DNA from: Campylobacteraceae bacterium
Lineage (GTDB): Bacteria; Campylobacterota; Campylobacteria; Campylobacterales; Sulfurovaceae
DNA length: 32,900 nucleotides
NCBI GenBank assembly: GCA_027065045.1
Contig: JAMOOX010000127.1
Coordinates: 1-32,900 of the forward strand
Direction: 5' to 3'
Part shown: piece by piece, positions 1 to 9,182 of the stretch
How the letters are laid out: each line of letters opens with the position of its first letter
Position numbering within the stretch: position 1 is the first letter of the stretch
Program-made: the position numbers and the translations under genes
Notes under the pieces: model-generated
The model's database searches: none
The model's input: the letters and a program-made list of their open reading frames with translations, nothing else
Told to the model about the DNA's origin: nothing

Positions 1-225
1 AATAATATGCCAACTTCTAAAAAGTGCATACATAAAATTTGTAGGCTCTGGATTTGGGATAGGGCTTATAAATGGTACAGCGATATAAAATCCTGTAATA
101 GTTAAAACTACAATAGAGATAGCTCGAATCCAATGTTGCCATCTATACCCAGCACTAAACTCCATCTCTTGTTCTATTTCACACTCTTTAGCTACAACAG
201 AACTATCTGTATTTACATTTTCCAT
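1..225 (-). CDS. Hydrogenase cytochrome b subunit (HyaC/HupC-like), 5' part only
   Basis: This is the N-terminal 75 codons of a gene that runs off the left window edge. The start ATG is at 225-223, with an AGGAG ribosome-binding site overlapping the stop codon of the large-subunit gene, which shows tight operon coupling. The protein begins with an acidic cytoplasmic stretch, then a YRWQHWIRA motif leading into a hydrophobic helix (about residues 34-50), typical of the first membrane segment of the di-haem cytochrome b that anchors uptake [NiFe] hydrogenases and passes electrons to quinones. Family assignment rests on this short segment together with its position directly after the small and large subunit genes. 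The remaining helices and most haem ligands lie outside the window. Confidence 0.85.
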   Translation of the reverse strand, partial: MENVNTDSSVVAKECEIEQEMEFSAGYRWQHWIRAISIVVLTITGFYIAVPFISPIPNPEPTNFMYALFRSWHII

Positions 226-236
226 AACTTAGCTCC

Positions 237-2036
237 TTATATGCTACATGCTCCACCATAAAGTGGGTCAACTTTATACTCACTTAGCTTATTTCCTTTT
301 GTATCCATTACATGAACTGCACATGCGATACATGGGTCATAAGAGTGAATTATTCTAATAATCTCTAATGGCTGAGTAATATCTAAAATTTTAAGTCCAA
401 CTAAATCAGCCTCATAAGGTCCTTTGATTCCATTTGCATCTTCAGGAGAGGCATTCCAAGTAGATGGTACAACTGCTTGATAATTTTCACATACACCATT
501 TTTAATTCTAATCCAATGGCTTAACATTCCACGAGGTACATCACCAATTCCACGCCCCTTATACTCTTTATCTTTATCTACAGCATATATAGCACAAGTA
601 TCTTGGTCAACTTTAAGGTTTTCAATTAAATTATTAAATGCTTTTATCGCATTATCAGCAATAATCTCACACTGCAAAGCTCTAGCTGCTGTTCTTCCAA
701 GAGTAGTAAATAGTGCCTCTACAGGTAAATTTGTCTCTTTTAAGAATCCATTTACAGAATCTTTGACTAATTTATTACCTCTAGCATAACTAACTAATAG
801 ACATGCAAGAGGGCCAACCTCCATAGGTTTACCATCATATCTTGGAGATTTAATCCAACTATATTTTCCTTTTGGGTCAATAAGTTTAGAGTCTATCTCT
901 TTGCCATCTAAACCAATACTTTTACCATCTACAAAACCTGTATAGTTTGGATTTGTTTTACCATCATAAGGGTGAAGTGGTTCATCATCAGCATACCAAG
1001 AGTGTGTAGCCTCTTCTGTAATTAAATCTTCATTTATATCAAATACCTTACTTAAATCCCCATCAGTGATATATCCACTATCAAATAAATACTCATCTCT
1101 TCCAACCATAAAGTCTCTAAATGCCATAAAATTTTTAACTCCAACTGGCTTAACAACAGATACTTCATCTCTATACATCTCAGCAGCCATTTTAATATCA
1201 GCTACATAAGCATTTTTTACAAACTCTGCCATTTTTTTGTATTTTGTTAGATACTCTCCCATTCGTGATGGGTCTAAAATATCCATAACACAAGTTACAC
1301 CACCAACAACAAGAGATTGTGGGTGAGGTTGTTTCCCACCAAATATAGCCAAAAGTTGAGCAGCAACTCTTTGCATTTCAAGTGCTTTTAGATAATGTGA
1401 TAGTGCAATTAAATTCTGTTCTGGTGTAAATTTATAAGTTCCATGTCCCCAATAAGCATTGGCAAATGGTCCAAGTCCTTGTGGATGTTTAGCAAATTTA
1501 GCTACAGTCTCTTTTACTTTTTTAAGCTCATTGACTCCAGTTCCAATAGGAGAATTTGTATATTTAAATGCTAACTCACTAGCCTTTTTCTCATCAGCAC
1601 TTAAAGCTGAAACAATATCAACCCAATCAACTCCGTGTAAATGATAAAAATGAACAACATGGTCATGAAAAAACAACGCAGCGTTCATTAGAGTTCTTAC
1701 AAGTTCTGCATTTAATGGAATTTTAATTCCTAAAGCATCTTCAACTGCTATTGTACTTTTGAGATAGTGTGAATATGTACAAACTCCACAAATTCTTTGC
1801 ATAATTAAAGGTACATTTCTAGGGTCTCTACCCTTTGCAATTACCTCTAATCCTCTCCATAGAGTTGATGATACAAAAGCATCTTGTACTATTCCATCAT
1901 CTCCCACAATTACCTCTGCTCTTAAGTGTCCCTCAATTCTAGTAATTGGATCAACTACTACTCTTTTTGTTTTAGATGACAATTTAGACTCCTTTGATTT
2001 TATCTCTTTATCATTTTCTGTACTATTTGTATTCAT
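237..2036 (-). CDS. hyaB: [NiFe] uptake hydrogenase large subunit
   Basis: Catalytic subunit that binds the NiFe(CN)2CO centre and oxidises H2 on the periplasmic face of the membrane. Both cysteine motifs are visible: RICGVCTYSH at residues 81-90 (RxCGxCxxxH) and DPCIACAVH at 567-575 (DPCxxCxxH). A 24-residue tail follows His575; in this family an endopeptidase removes the tail after metal insertion, so the maturation site looks intact. The length (599 aa) is normal. It has no signal peptide and is expected to be co-exported with the Tat-signal small subunit. The gene lies 13 bp after the small-subunit gene and its stop overlaps the ribosome-binding site of the cytochrome b gene. A group 1 membrane-bound uptake enzyme is likely; the exact subgroup needs a tree. 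The symbol could equally be hydB or hupL. Confidence 0.95.
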   Translation of the reverse strand: MNTNSTENDKEIKSKESKLSSKTKRVVVDPITRIEGHLRAEVIVGDDGIVQDAFVSSTLWRGLEVIAKGRDPRNVPLIMQRICGVCTYSHYLKSTIAVEDALGIKIPLNAELVRTLMNAALFFHDHVVHFYHLHGVDWVDIVSALSADEKKASELAFKYTNSPIGTGVNELKKVKETVAKFAKHPQGLGPFANAYWGHGTYKFTPEQNLIALSHYLKALEMQRVAAQLLAIFGGKQPHPQSLVVGGVTCVMDILDPSRMGEYLTKYKKMAEFVKNAYVADIKMAAEMYRDEVSVVKPVGVKNFMAFRDFMVGRDEYLFDSGYITDGDLSKVFDINEDLITEEATHSWYADDEPLHPYDGKTNPNYTGFVDGKSIGLDGKEIDSKLIDPKGKYSWIKSPRYDGKPMEVGPLACLLVSYARGNKLVKDSVNGFLKETNLPVEALFTTLGRTAARALQCEIIADNAIKAFNNLIENLKVDQDTCAIYAVDKDKEYKGRGIGDVPRGMLSHWIRIKNGVCENYQAVVPSTWNASPEDANGIKGPYEADLVGLKILDITQPLEIIRIIHSYDPCIACAVHVMDTKGNKLSEYKVDPLYGGACSI

Positions 2037-2049
2037 TATATATTAGCCT

Positions 2050-3225
2050 CTACTCTTTTGGATTTTTAATAGTTGAGATTGCAGCATGTGCGGCTATTCC
2101 AACTGCTGTTGCTGTAAGAAGAGTTAAACCTATTTTATCTGCTGTAGCATCAGCACCTAATCCACCAAATGGAGTATCATATAATTTGTCTGATAGCGGT
2201 TCATTTACTGTACCCATTGTATCCCAAAAATCTGGCTCACTACAACCCATACAACCAAATCCAACTTGAACAGGCCAAGATGTACCTTGATTAAACTTGT
2301 TTTTTGAGCAGTTATTAAATGTATATGGTCCTTTACAACCTACTTTATATAGACAATAACCCTCTTTAGCACCATCGTCTCCAAATTGTTCTACAAACTC
2401 ACCAGCATCAAAATGCCCTCTTCGCTCACATAAATCATGTATTCTATTTTTATAAGCCCATTTTGGACGGTTATAAGCATCAAGTGCTGGGAGTGTGCCA
2501 TATAAAAGATAGTGTAGAAGAGTACCTACAATGTTTTTCTCACTAGGAGGACACCCAGGGACATTAATTACAGTTTTATGAGTAACTTCACTAAGCCCTA
2601 CTGCTCCAGTTGGATTTGGAACTGCTGCTTGAACACCACCAAAAGATGAACATGTACCAATAGCAAAGATAGCAGCTGAATGCTCTGAAGCCTCTAGGGC
2701 TATATCTTTACCCTTTTTAGCATGTCCCCCAATAGTTAAAAATGAACCCTCATTACCAGTAGGTATTCCACCCTCAACCATTAAAATATATCTACCTTTA
2801 TACTTCTCAATAGCACTCTCTAAATTATGCTCTGCTTGCCAACCAGCAGCAGCCATTAGAGTTTCATGGTATTCTAATGATATATAATCAAAAATCAAAC
2901 TATCAATAGTAGGATTAGCAGAACGAAGCAAAGATTCACTACACCCTGTACACTCTGCCATATGTAACCATATAATAGGTAATCTATCTGCTACTTTAAT
3001 AGCATCTGCCATAAGAGGTGTAAATGTAGATGGAAGAGATAACATCGCCGTCATTGCCCCTGCCCACTTCATAAAATCTCTTCTTGAGAAACCATTCTCT
3101 TTAATAACCTTATCTATGGAGTTATCCTCATCCATTTTTGGTAATCTCTTTAACTGTTCAATTCTCTCTTTAAATGACTCATATAATGTATCATAAGAGG
3201 TATCTTTTATACCACTACCCATCAT
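2050..3225 (-). CDS. hyaA: [NiFe] uptake hydrogenase small subunit, Tat-exported
   Basis: Iron-sulphur subunit carrying electrons from the NiFe site to the membrane cytochrome b. A twin-arginine signal SRRDFMK is at residues 47-53, followed by a hydrophobic stretch (about 54-68), so the holoenzyme is exported folded by Tat. The proximal cluster motif ECTGCSES begins at residue 91, and further conserved cysteines occur later (GTCSSFGG, PGCPPSE, and CxxxxGCKGP-, FGCMGCSEP-like stretches). A C-terminal hydrophobic helix at about 362-380 is the usual membrane anchor. The length (391 aa) fits, although the stretch before the Tat motif is longer than usual. It is the first gene of the operon; the ribosome-binding site is the AAGGAG just upstream. 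The symbol follows E. coli usage; hydA or hupS would be equivalent. Confidence 0.95.
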   Translation of the reverse strand: MMGSGIKDTSYDTLYESFKERIEQLKRLPKMDEDNSIDKVIKENGFSRRDFMKWAGAMTAMLSLPSTFTPLMADAIKVADRLPIIWLHMAECTGCSESLLRSANPTIDSLIFDYISLEYHETLMAAAGWQAEHNLESAIEKYKGRYILMVEGGIPTGNEGSFLTIGGHAKKGKDIALEASEHSAAIFAIGTCSSFGGVQAAVPNPTGAVGLSEVTHKTVINVPGCPPSEKNIVGTLLHYLLYGTLPALDAYNRPKWAYKNRIHDLCERRGHFDAGEFVEQFGDDGAKEGYCLYKVGCKGPYTFNNCSKNKFNQGTSWPVQVGFGCMGCSEPDFWDTMGTVNEPLSDKLYDTPFGGLGADATADKIGLTLLTATAVGIAAHAAISTIKNPKE

Positions 3226-3426
3226 CTTCTCCTTTTAGAATGAATATTTATTCATATTTTAGAGTAACTTCTCTTAAAAAGAAATAAAGATATTAAAATA
3301 TTGATTAATAGAAATATAGATGTGTTTTATATACACATAAGCAATTTTGTGGTAAGTATAATTTTACTTTAAGTGAGAATGGGACTAACTTTAGTATTTC
3401 TATGAATTCACAAGAGAAATCTCATA
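3226..3426. other. Non-coding gap between the hydrogenase operon and the CAP lipoprotein genes
   Basis: About 200 bp of AT-rich DNA with no convincing ORF. It must contain the promoter of the minus-strand hydrogenase operon. I do not see an unambiguous -35/-10 pair or a strong regulator palindrome, only A/T runs typical of Campylobacterota promoters. Confidence 0.5.
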
Positions 3427-3457
3427 TTAGAGCCAAAAAATCATATTTTGGCTCTAA
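3427..3457 (-). terminator. Hairpin downstream of the CAP lipoprotein gene
   Basis: A perfect 12-bp inverted repeat, TTAGAGCCAAAA and TTTTGGCTCTAA, with a 7-base loop lies 12 bp past the stop codon of the minus-strand gene ending at 3469. The stem is long and the arms contain A/T runs, but the T-tract after the hairpin is short. A transcription terminator is the likeliest role. Confidence 0.65.
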
Positions 3458-3468
3458 AATATATAACT

Positions 3469-4110
3469 CTATTTCTTAAAGCCAAATACATTTGTCCATA
3501 AAAAACCACCATTAGACTTGGCTACTTTGGATAATCCCATCTCTGTAAAATTAGATGTCATAATATTAGCACAGTGTGGTGGGCTATTTAACCAATCATT
3601 AACTGCACTTTGAATTGTAGTATGAGCATCTGCTAAATTCTCACCTGCCCCATAAGAAGATGTAACACCTGTATCTAAATAACCACTATTTTTCACTCTA
3701 TCTAATGGATCGCTATGTTTATTTAATTTTGCACCTGAAATATCATATTGAGTAGCTGACCCCTCATGAGCAAAGAAGTTGGCATTAAGCATATCATAGT
3801 TATGTTCATAAGATGCTTCATATAAATCATTATTCCAAGTCAATGCCCCAACAGAAGCAACCACACCTTTACCGTCTCCACAATCCCTAGATACTGCTCT
3901 TGCATTATTAATAGCATCTAAAAATGCACTTTTATCTGCTTCTGATATAGTTGGTATTGTGTAGTTGGTAGGTGTTGTAGTTTGTGCTGTTGTAATATCT
4001 GTATTTGTTTGATTTGTAGTATCTACATTTAAAGTATCACTACTTCCTCCACCTCCACCACAACTTGCCAAAAATCCTACTGCTACTAATGATATTAATT
4101 TTTTTTTCAT
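3469..4110 (-). CDS. CAP/SCP-domain (YkwD-like) lipoprotein
   Basis: Secreted lipoprotein with a signal peptide and lipobox FLASC (Cys16), then a low-complexity Gly/Ser and Thr/Asn/Gln linker to about residue 50. The rest is a CAP domain: LDAINNARA helix, LTWNNDLYEASYEHNYDM, FFAHEGS, GENLADA and PPHCANIM, giving the conserved His/Glu set of the family. Two cysteines (in RDCGDG and PHCANI) are placed to form a disulphide. It is adjacent to, and paralogous with, the longer lipoprotein upstream (13 bp gap), so the two are probably co-transcribed. The biochemical role of bacterial CAP lipoproteins is not settled, and I give no substrate. Confidence 0.85.
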   Translation of the reverse strand: MKKKLISLVAVGFLASCGGGGGSSDTLNVDTTNQTNTDITTAQTTTPTNYTIPTISEADKSAFLDAINNARAVSRDCGDGKGVVASVGALTWNNDLYEASYEHNYDMLNANFFAHEGSATQYDISGAKLNKHSDPLDRVKNSGYLDTGVTSSYGAGENLADAHTTIQSAVNDWLNSPPHCANIMTSNFTEMGLSKVAKSNGGFLWTNVFGFKK

Positions 4111-4123
4111 ATTTTATCCTTTA

Positions 4124-5005
4124 TTATTTATTTTTATATCCAAATAGATGTGTCCAGTAATACTCTATTGTTTTACCATCTTTTTCTATAAATTTTGGAT
4201 TTTTAATTTTTGATATTCCCATCTCTTTGAAACTACTATCCATAAGATTTTTACAGTGGAGAGGACTATTTACCCAACCATTAATCGCTTCATCTATTGA
4301 GACATAACCTCCTGCTAAATTCTCTCCTATTCCTGCTTCTACTACACCTACCATTTTATCATCATCAAGGTAGTTATTATTTCTAATTCTCTCCTCTGTA
4401 TTACTTGTTTTTGATAATTTACTTCCTGTTATATCAAAACTACTTCCTGAACCATTATGTCCAAATATAATACTATTTACCATATCATAATTATGTTCAT
4501 AAGATGCCTTAAATAGGTCATCATTCCAAACAAGTGGGTCAGCACCGGCTACAAATCCTACACCCTCTCCACAATCTCTAGCCACGGCTCTTGCTTCATT
4601 GATAGCTTCTAAATATCTTATTTTATCTGATGAGGATATAAATGGTATTGTATAGTTACTAGGAGATAATTTAACTGCCTCATCTTGTGAAACTCTATTA
4701 TCTACATCTAATACTACACTACTAGGTAGTGATTTTGTATCAGTAATTTCTTGCTTTATCGTGGTATCTTCATTTACACCTGTATCTATATTATTTGTAG
4801 TGTTGGTTGTATTTTGTTCTTGTGTATTTATAATTGTATTGATTTTTGTGATGTTTTGTTCTTCTAAGATGGCACTATTGTTATTATCTTCTATATTTAT
4901 ATTAGTATCTATAGTTTGATTTACGGGGGTTGTGGTATTATTATTATCACCACAACTAATCAAAAAAATTGTAGATAGTACAATTGTTGAAATATTTTTA
5001 TTCAT
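4124..5005 (-). CDS. CAP/SCP-domain lipoprotein, longer paralogue
   Basis: Signal peptide with lipobox LISC (Cys18), followed by a long Asn/Thr/Glu/Asp-rich linker to about residue 110 and then a CAP domain matching the neighbouring 213-aa protein motif for motif: YLEAINEARAVARDCGEG, LVWNDDLFKASYEHNYDM, FGHNGSG, GENLAGG and PLHCKNLM. The linker is far longer than in its neighbour, which accounts for most of the 80-residue size difference. It is probably anchored to a membrane with the CAP domain displayed on a flexible stalk. AGAGGA before the ATG is the likely ribosome-binding site. Tandem duplication followed by linker divergence is the simplest history. Confidence 0.82.
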   Translation of the reverse strand: MNKNISTIVLSTIFLISCGDNNNTTTPVNQTIDTNINIEDNNNSAILEEQNITKINTIINTQEQNTTNTTNNIDTGVNEDTTIKQEITDTKSLPSSVVLDVDNRVSQDEAVKLSPSNYTIPFISSSDKIRYLEAINEARAVARDCGEGVGFVAGADPLVWNDDLFKASYEHNYDMVNSIIFGHNGSGSSFDITGSKLSKTSNTEERIRNNNYLDDDKMVGVVEAGIGENLAGGYVSIDEAINGWVNSPLHCKNLMDSSFKEMGISKIKNPKFIEKDGKTIEYYWTHLFGYKNK

Positions 5006-5048
5006 ATTAAAATCCTCTTGTTTTGGTGGGTGTAAAGATACACCCCAA

Positions 5049-6602
5049 TTAAATTTGACCTAAATCGCCTCTATTTTTAAGTAATCCCTCCATGCTAAGG
5101 TATGAATTTAATGCTCCAATATAGGCATCAGCACTAGCATACATTGTATCAATATTTAATCCATGCCCAATAATAGCAGGTTCATTATCATTAAATACTA
5201 CCTTTACAACTACATTTGCTAAGGCATTTTTACCTTTACTTACAGATTTTACTTTATAATCCATCAATTTACCATTATATCCCGATACTCTATCAATTGT
5301 CTTAAATATAGCATCAATAGTTCCATCACCAATACCTGCATCTGTTTTTTCAACACCATTATGTTCAATGGTAATTGCACTACTTGGTAATCCTGCACTA
5401 CAATCCATCAACTGTAATCCTAGTAATTTAAATTCTTGTTTGATACTTGACATTTGACTTGTTACTAATGCTCTTAAATCATCATCATAAATATCTTTTT
5501 TCTTATCTGCTAACTCTTTAAATCTATTAAATGCCTCATTTAATACATCTTGTTCTAAAATAAAGCCCAATTTGGATAACTTATCTTTAAATGCAGCCCT
5601 ACCCGAGTGTTTGCCTAATACCAAAGTATCTTCTAAATCAAGCCCAATATCAGCAGGAGAGATAATCTCATAAGTCTCTTTATTTTTAAGCATTCCATCT
5701 TGATGAATTCCACTCTCATGAGCAAAAGCATTTTTACCTACAATTGCCTTATTTGGTTGTGGTTCAATTGTTGTGATATTTGCTATAAGTCGGCTTGTTG
5801 GATATATCTCTTTGGTATTAATATTTGTTTCAAAATCTCCAAATACATCTTTTCTAGTCTTAAGTGCCATTACCACCTCTTCAAGTGCAGCATTTCCTGC
5901 TCTCTCACCCAATCCATTAATAGTACACTCTATCTGTCTAGCTCCATTTAACACACTCTCCAATGAGTTAGCCACAGCAAGTCCTAAATCATTATGATTA
6001 TGAACCGAGATTATCGCCCTACCCTGCGTATAATCGCTAATCTCTTTGACCATAGCACCAATCTCAAATGGTAATCTATAACCAACTGTATCAGGGATAT
6101 TAATAGTAGTAGCCCCTACCTCTATTACAGCATCTATTATCTCTTTCATAAATACAATATCACTTCTACCTGCATCTTCACAACTAAACTCTATATCATC
6201 TGTATAAGTAGTAGCATACTCAACTGCTCTTACAGCTCTTTTTATCACCTCATCAGGTCTCATTTTAAGTTTATATTCCATGTGAATTGGACTTGTAGCA
6301 ATAAATGTATGTATTCTTTTCATTTTTGCTTTTGCAATAGCTTCACCTGCTAATTTAATATCATTATCAATAGCACGAGCCAAAGAACAGACCGTTGATT
6401 TGGTAATCTTTTGAGAGATTAATGATATAGCATCAAAATCCCCTCCACTAGCTGCTCCAAATCCAGCTTCAATTATATCTACACCCAATCTCTCTAATTG
6501 AGAAGCAATTTGTATCTTCTCTTGAGTATTCATAGATGCCCCAGGTGATTGTTCACCATCTCTTAGTGTTGTATCAAATATTTTTATAGTCTCTTTGTTC
6601 AT
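5049..6602 (-). CDS. leuA: 2-isopropylmalate synthase
   Basis: First committed enzyme of leucine synthesis: condenses acetyl-CoA with 2-oxoisovalerate to 2-isopropylmalate in the cytoplasm. The N-terminal TIM-barrel signature [14 protein letters not shown] is at residues 9-22, the metal/substrate region [15 protein letters not shown] near residue 200, and [14 protein letters not shown] just after it. A linker domain ([17 protein letters not shown]) and a C-terminal LeuA allosteric domain ([21 protein letters not shown] onward) complete the usual architecture, so leucine feedback inhibition is expected. The length (517 aa) is typical. It stands alone: the 146 bp upstream separates it from the ymdB-like gene and the CAP lipoprotein genes follow it on the same strand. 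Confidence 0.96.
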   Translation of the reverse strand: MNKETIKIFDTTLRDGEQSPGASMNTQEKIQIASQLERLGVDIIEAGFGAASGGDFDAISLISQKITKSTVCSLARAIDNDIKLAGEAIAKAKMKRIHTFIATSPIHMEYKLKMRPDEVIKRAVRAVEYATTYTDDIEFSCEDAGRSDIVFMKEIIDAVIEVGATTINIPDTVGYRLPFEIGAMVKEISDYTQGRAIISVHNHNDLGLAVANSLESVLNGARQIECTINGLGERAGNAALEEVVMALKTRKDVFGDFETNINTKEIYPTSRLIANITTIEPQPNKAIVGKNAFAHESGIHQDGMLKNKETYEIISPADIGLDLEDTLVLGKHSGRAAFKDKLSKLGFILEQDVLNEAFNRFKELADKKKDIYDDDLRALVTSQMSSIKQEFKLLGLQLMDCSAGLPSSAITIEHNGVEKTDAGIGDGTIDAIFKTIDRVSGYNGKLMDYKVKSVSKGKNALANVVVKVVFNDNEPAIIGHGLNIDTMYASADAYIGALNSYLSMEGLLKNRGDLGQI

Positions 6603-6748
6603 AGTAATTACCCTATTATTTATGCGTTAATTAATTTATAGTTTATAGTGTTGGTGGAAGTGTTAATATATTATCTAAGATAGCAGGAGAAGAGAACAAC
6701 TTGAAGTCTTTATTTTAAAATTATTCATAATAATCCCCTTTTTTTATT

Positions 6749-7585
6749 CTAATTATACTCTTTTTTTCTTGAATTAAAATTTAATCCATTAGTTAAAATA
6801 GTTTTACCATCATCAAATATCTTTAATTTCATTGATGATATAGCCCTACCATTATCATCAAGTTCAAATATTATCATCTGTAAAATAGATTTACACTCAT
6901 TAGGTACATCAAAATGTTTGCCTACTCCTGTAGTCATCTTGGCAATTGGTACATCAATACTCATTCCCAATACATTATCAATACAACCAGTAAGTCCTAC
7001 ATCAGTTACATAACAACACCCATCAACAATCTCTAAATCATCTGTACCAACATGAGTATGAGTCCCCATTATAGCCGATACCTTATCTTTGAGCATATAT
7101 AGTAGTGTTCGTTTCTCTGCTGTGGTCTCTGCGTGAATATCTATTATAATATGCTTTACTCCATTTTTTTGAAGTTTGGCTACCTCATCATTAATAATAT
7201 TAAATGGATTATCTACAACTGCACCCATAAAGTGATAACCCATTAGATTAATAATTGCTACTTTATGATTGTTTATAGTTGTAGTATATATACCTCTTCC
7301 AGGGGCTGATTTGGGATAGTTTATTGGGCGAATTAGTGGGTATTTTTCAAATAGAGGAAATATATCTTTTTTATCAAACGAGTGATTTCCACCACTCATC
7401 ATATCTATACCACTACTTAATAGTTCCTCCATATTCTTTTGAGTCAATCCAAATCCATGACTTGCATTTTCATAATTTGCAACTACATAATCAATACTAT
7501 ACTCATCTCTAAAAGATAGAAGATTATCTCTAATAATCTCTCTAGCAGGACGACCTACAATATCACCAATAAATGCTATTTTCAT
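6749..7585 (-). CDS. YmdB-like metallophosphoesterase (TIGR00282 family)
   Basis: Di-metal phosphoesterase of the family whose Bacillus member YmdB cleaves 2',3'-cyclic nucleotides. Motifs in order: FIGDIVGRPAR at the N-terminus, NYENASHGFGL, GGNHSFDKKD, IIDIHAETTAEKR and GTHTHVGTDD, which supply the metal ligands and active-site histidines. The length (278 aa) is slightly longer than usual because of a C-terminal extension. Its ATG overlaps the TAA of fabH by one base (TAATG), so it is translationally coupled to fabH. In vivo substrate in this lineage is unknown. Confidence 0.88.
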   Translation of the reverse strand: MKIAFIGDIVGRPAREIIRDNLLSFRDEYSIDYVVANYENASHGFGLTQKNMEELLSSGIDMMSGGNHSFDKKDIFPLFEKYPLIRPINYPKSAPGRGIYTTTINNHKVAIINLMGYHFMGAVVDNPFNIINDEVAKLQKNGVKHIIIDIHAETTAEKRTLLYMLKDKVSAIMGTHTHVGTDDLEIVDGCCYVTDVGLTGCIDNVLGMSIDVPIAKMTTGVGKHFDVPNECKSILQMIIFELDDNGRAISSMKLKIFDDGKTILTNGLNFNSRKKEYN

Positions 7586-8586
7586 TACTTTCCTGCAAAT
7601 GGGACTAATGCACTAGCCCAAGTCAATCCACCACCAAATGTATCTAAAAGCATAAGTTCATTCTCTTTTAATCTTCCTAATTCATATATATCATTAATTG
7701 CCATTGGAATTGATGCAGCAGATGTATTACCAAATTTATGGACTGTTAATACTATTTGCTCTTTTTCTAATTTTAGTGCATCACCTACAGCTTTGATTAT
7801 TCTATAGTTTGCTTGATGTGGGATAAAATGTTTAATATCACTAGATTCTATATTATTATGTGCTAGAATATTTTTAACATCTTTTGTAAGAGTCTTTACA
7901 GCTAATTTAAATGTTTCATTACCTTTCATCTTAACAAAGTTTAAACCCTCATCTAATACTTTTTGAGAAGCAGGATTTACACTCCCTGGTGCTGGTGTCA
8001 TCAAAAAATCAGAGTAACTTCCATCAGCACTTGCATGAATATCAATAATAGCTTTATCTTTATCAGTGGTAGCACTAATTACAGCAGCACCTGCACCATC
8101 TCCAAACAAGATACAAGTACCTCTATCACTATAATCAACAATTGATGAGAACTTTTCTGCACCAACTATTAAAACATTTTTTTTCATACCTGATTCAATA
8201 AATGCTTTAGCAATAGATAAAAGATAGACAAATCCACTACATGCAGCTGAAATATCAAATGCTTGGACATCTCTAATCCCTAATTTATCAGATATAATAC
8301 ATGCAGTTGATGGCATATTAAAATAATCAGGTGTAACAGTAGCACATAGAACCAAATCAATATCATCAGTTGATAACCCAGAGCGTTCTATAGCCTGTTG
8401 TGATGCTTTTGCACCCATATCACTTGTATATTCATTCTCATTGGCAATATGCCTCTCTTTAATTCCTGTTCGTTTTGTAATCCACTCATCGGTAGTATCT
8501 ATCATCTCTTCTAACATTTTATTATCTAATATCTTAGATGGGACATAAGCACCTATTGATATAAATGACGCATAAGTTTTTGACAT
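7585..8586 (-). CDS. fabH: Beta-ketoacyl-ACP synthase III
   Basis: Starts fatty-acid synthesis by condensing acetyl-CoA with malonyl-ACP. The catalytic triad is visible: Cys116 in DISAACSGFVY, His257 in HFIPHQAN and Asn287 in HKFGNTSAAS. The N-terminal WITKRTGIKERH motif and the C-terminal DTFGGGLTWAS motif are also characteristic. The length (333 aa) is normal. In many Campylobacterota fabH follows plsX; here the upstream side is an intergenic promoter region shared with the divergent ferredoxin gene, so plsX is elsewhere. Downstream it overlaps the ymdB-like gene by one base. Confidence 0.96.
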   Translation of the reverse strand: MSKTYASFISIGAYVPSKILDNKMLEEMIDTTDEWITKRTGIKERHIANENEYTSDMGAKASQQAIERSGLSTDDIDLVLCATVTPDYFNMPSTACIISDKLGIRDVQAFDISAACSGFVYLLSIAKAFIESGMKKNVLIVGAEKFSSIVDYSDRGTCILFGDGAGAAVISATTDKDKAIIDIHASADGSYSDFLMTPAPGSVNPASQKVLDEGLNFVKMKGNETFKLAVKTLTKDVKNILAHNNIESSDIKHFIPHQANYRIIKAVGDALKLEKEQIVLTVHKFGNTSAASIPMAINDIYELGRLKENELMLLDTFGGGLTWASALVPFAGK

Positions 8587-8707
8587 AATTTTCCTTAGAT
8601 TGCAAATTCATTGTAGTATATTACCATAATTAAGTTTTAATAAAATAGTAAAAATGAATTTAAATATATAAAATTGCCTCTTAAAGAGTTATTTAAATTA
8701 ATATTGA

Positions 8708-8713
8708 TATAAT
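8708..8713 (+). promoter_or_regulatory. Probable -10 element of the ferredoxin gene
   Basis: TATAAT in an A/T-rich context, 31 bp before the ferredoxin ATG, with an AAAGGAG ribosome-binding site between (8732-8738). No good -35 is seen, as is common in Campylobacterota promoters. Confidence 0.55.
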
Positions 8714-8744
8714 TTCGTGTATTCAAAAATCAAAGGAGAAAGAA

Positions 8745-9020
8745 ATGGCAGTTTTAATTACAGATACATGTATCAATTGTGCCGCTTGTATTGACGAGTG
8801 TCCAGTAGAAGCGATTGTAGATGAGGACGATAACCCAACAGGAGAAGAGGTATACTATGTATATTCTGATAAATGTGTAGAGTGTGTAGAACATCATGAT
8901 GTACCAGCTTGTGCTGAAGCATGTCCAACAGAGGGTTGTATTGTATGGGACGATGTTGTTGATGGTATGCCTCAACTTGATAGTAGAGGTGAAAAAGGCG
9001 AACCTGTAATAGAAGAGTAA
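8745..9020 (+). CDS. 2[4Fe-4S] ferredoxin
   Basis: Small acidic electron carrier of 91 aa. The first cluster motif is C9-x2-C12-x2-C15-x3-C19-P. The second is C44-x2-C47-x8-C56-x3-C60-P, with the eight-residue insertion typical of the Allochromatium/YfhL-type ferredoxins, and an extra Cys65 follows. The C-terminus is a short acidic tail. It has its own promoter and ribosome-binding site and is followed by a hairpin, so it is probably monocistronic. In Campylobacterota such low-potential ferredoxins serve 2-oxoacid oxidoreductases and the reductive TCA cycle, but the partner here cannot be named from context. Confidence 0.95.
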   Translation: MAVLITDTCINCAACIDECPVEAIVDEDDNPTGEEVYYVYSDKCVECVEHHDVPACAEACPTEGCIVWDDVVDGMPQLDSRGEKGEPVIEE

Positions 9021-9041
9021 TCTTTGATTATAGAATAATAG

Positions 9042-9059
9042 TGGTGGGGCTTCCCATCA
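9042..9059 (+). terminator. Hairpin after the ferredoxin gene
   Basis: Stem TGGTGGG with CCCATCA (one G-T pair), loop GCTT, 21 bp past the stop. It lacks a T-tract, so termination strength is uncertain. Confidence 0.4.
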
Positions 9060-9150
9060 CATCTACTCAATTATGTTTCAATAAAACACAATCATTTATA
9101 TTATTAATATATAAAACAATCTATTTAATATTTAATCTATCAAATATAGT

Positions 9151-9156
9151 TATAAT
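9151..9156 (+). promoter_or_regulatory. Probable -10 element of the malate dehydrogenase gene
   Basis: TATAAT 26 bp before the preferred ATG at 9183, in a strongly A/T-rich intergenic segment. No convincing -35. Confidence 0.5.
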
Positions 9157-9182
9157 AAAATTTAATTTTTATGGGGGTTAGT

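Noticed and set aside
1459-2269. Plus-strand ORFs inside the hydrogenase genes
   Set aside because: Shadow frames of well-conserved minus-strand genes without motifs or ribosome-binding sites.
9171-9182. Start of malate dehydrogenase at the ATG at 9171
   Set aside because: No ribosome-binding site precedes it; the GGGGG inside these bases is correctly placed for the ATG at 9183.
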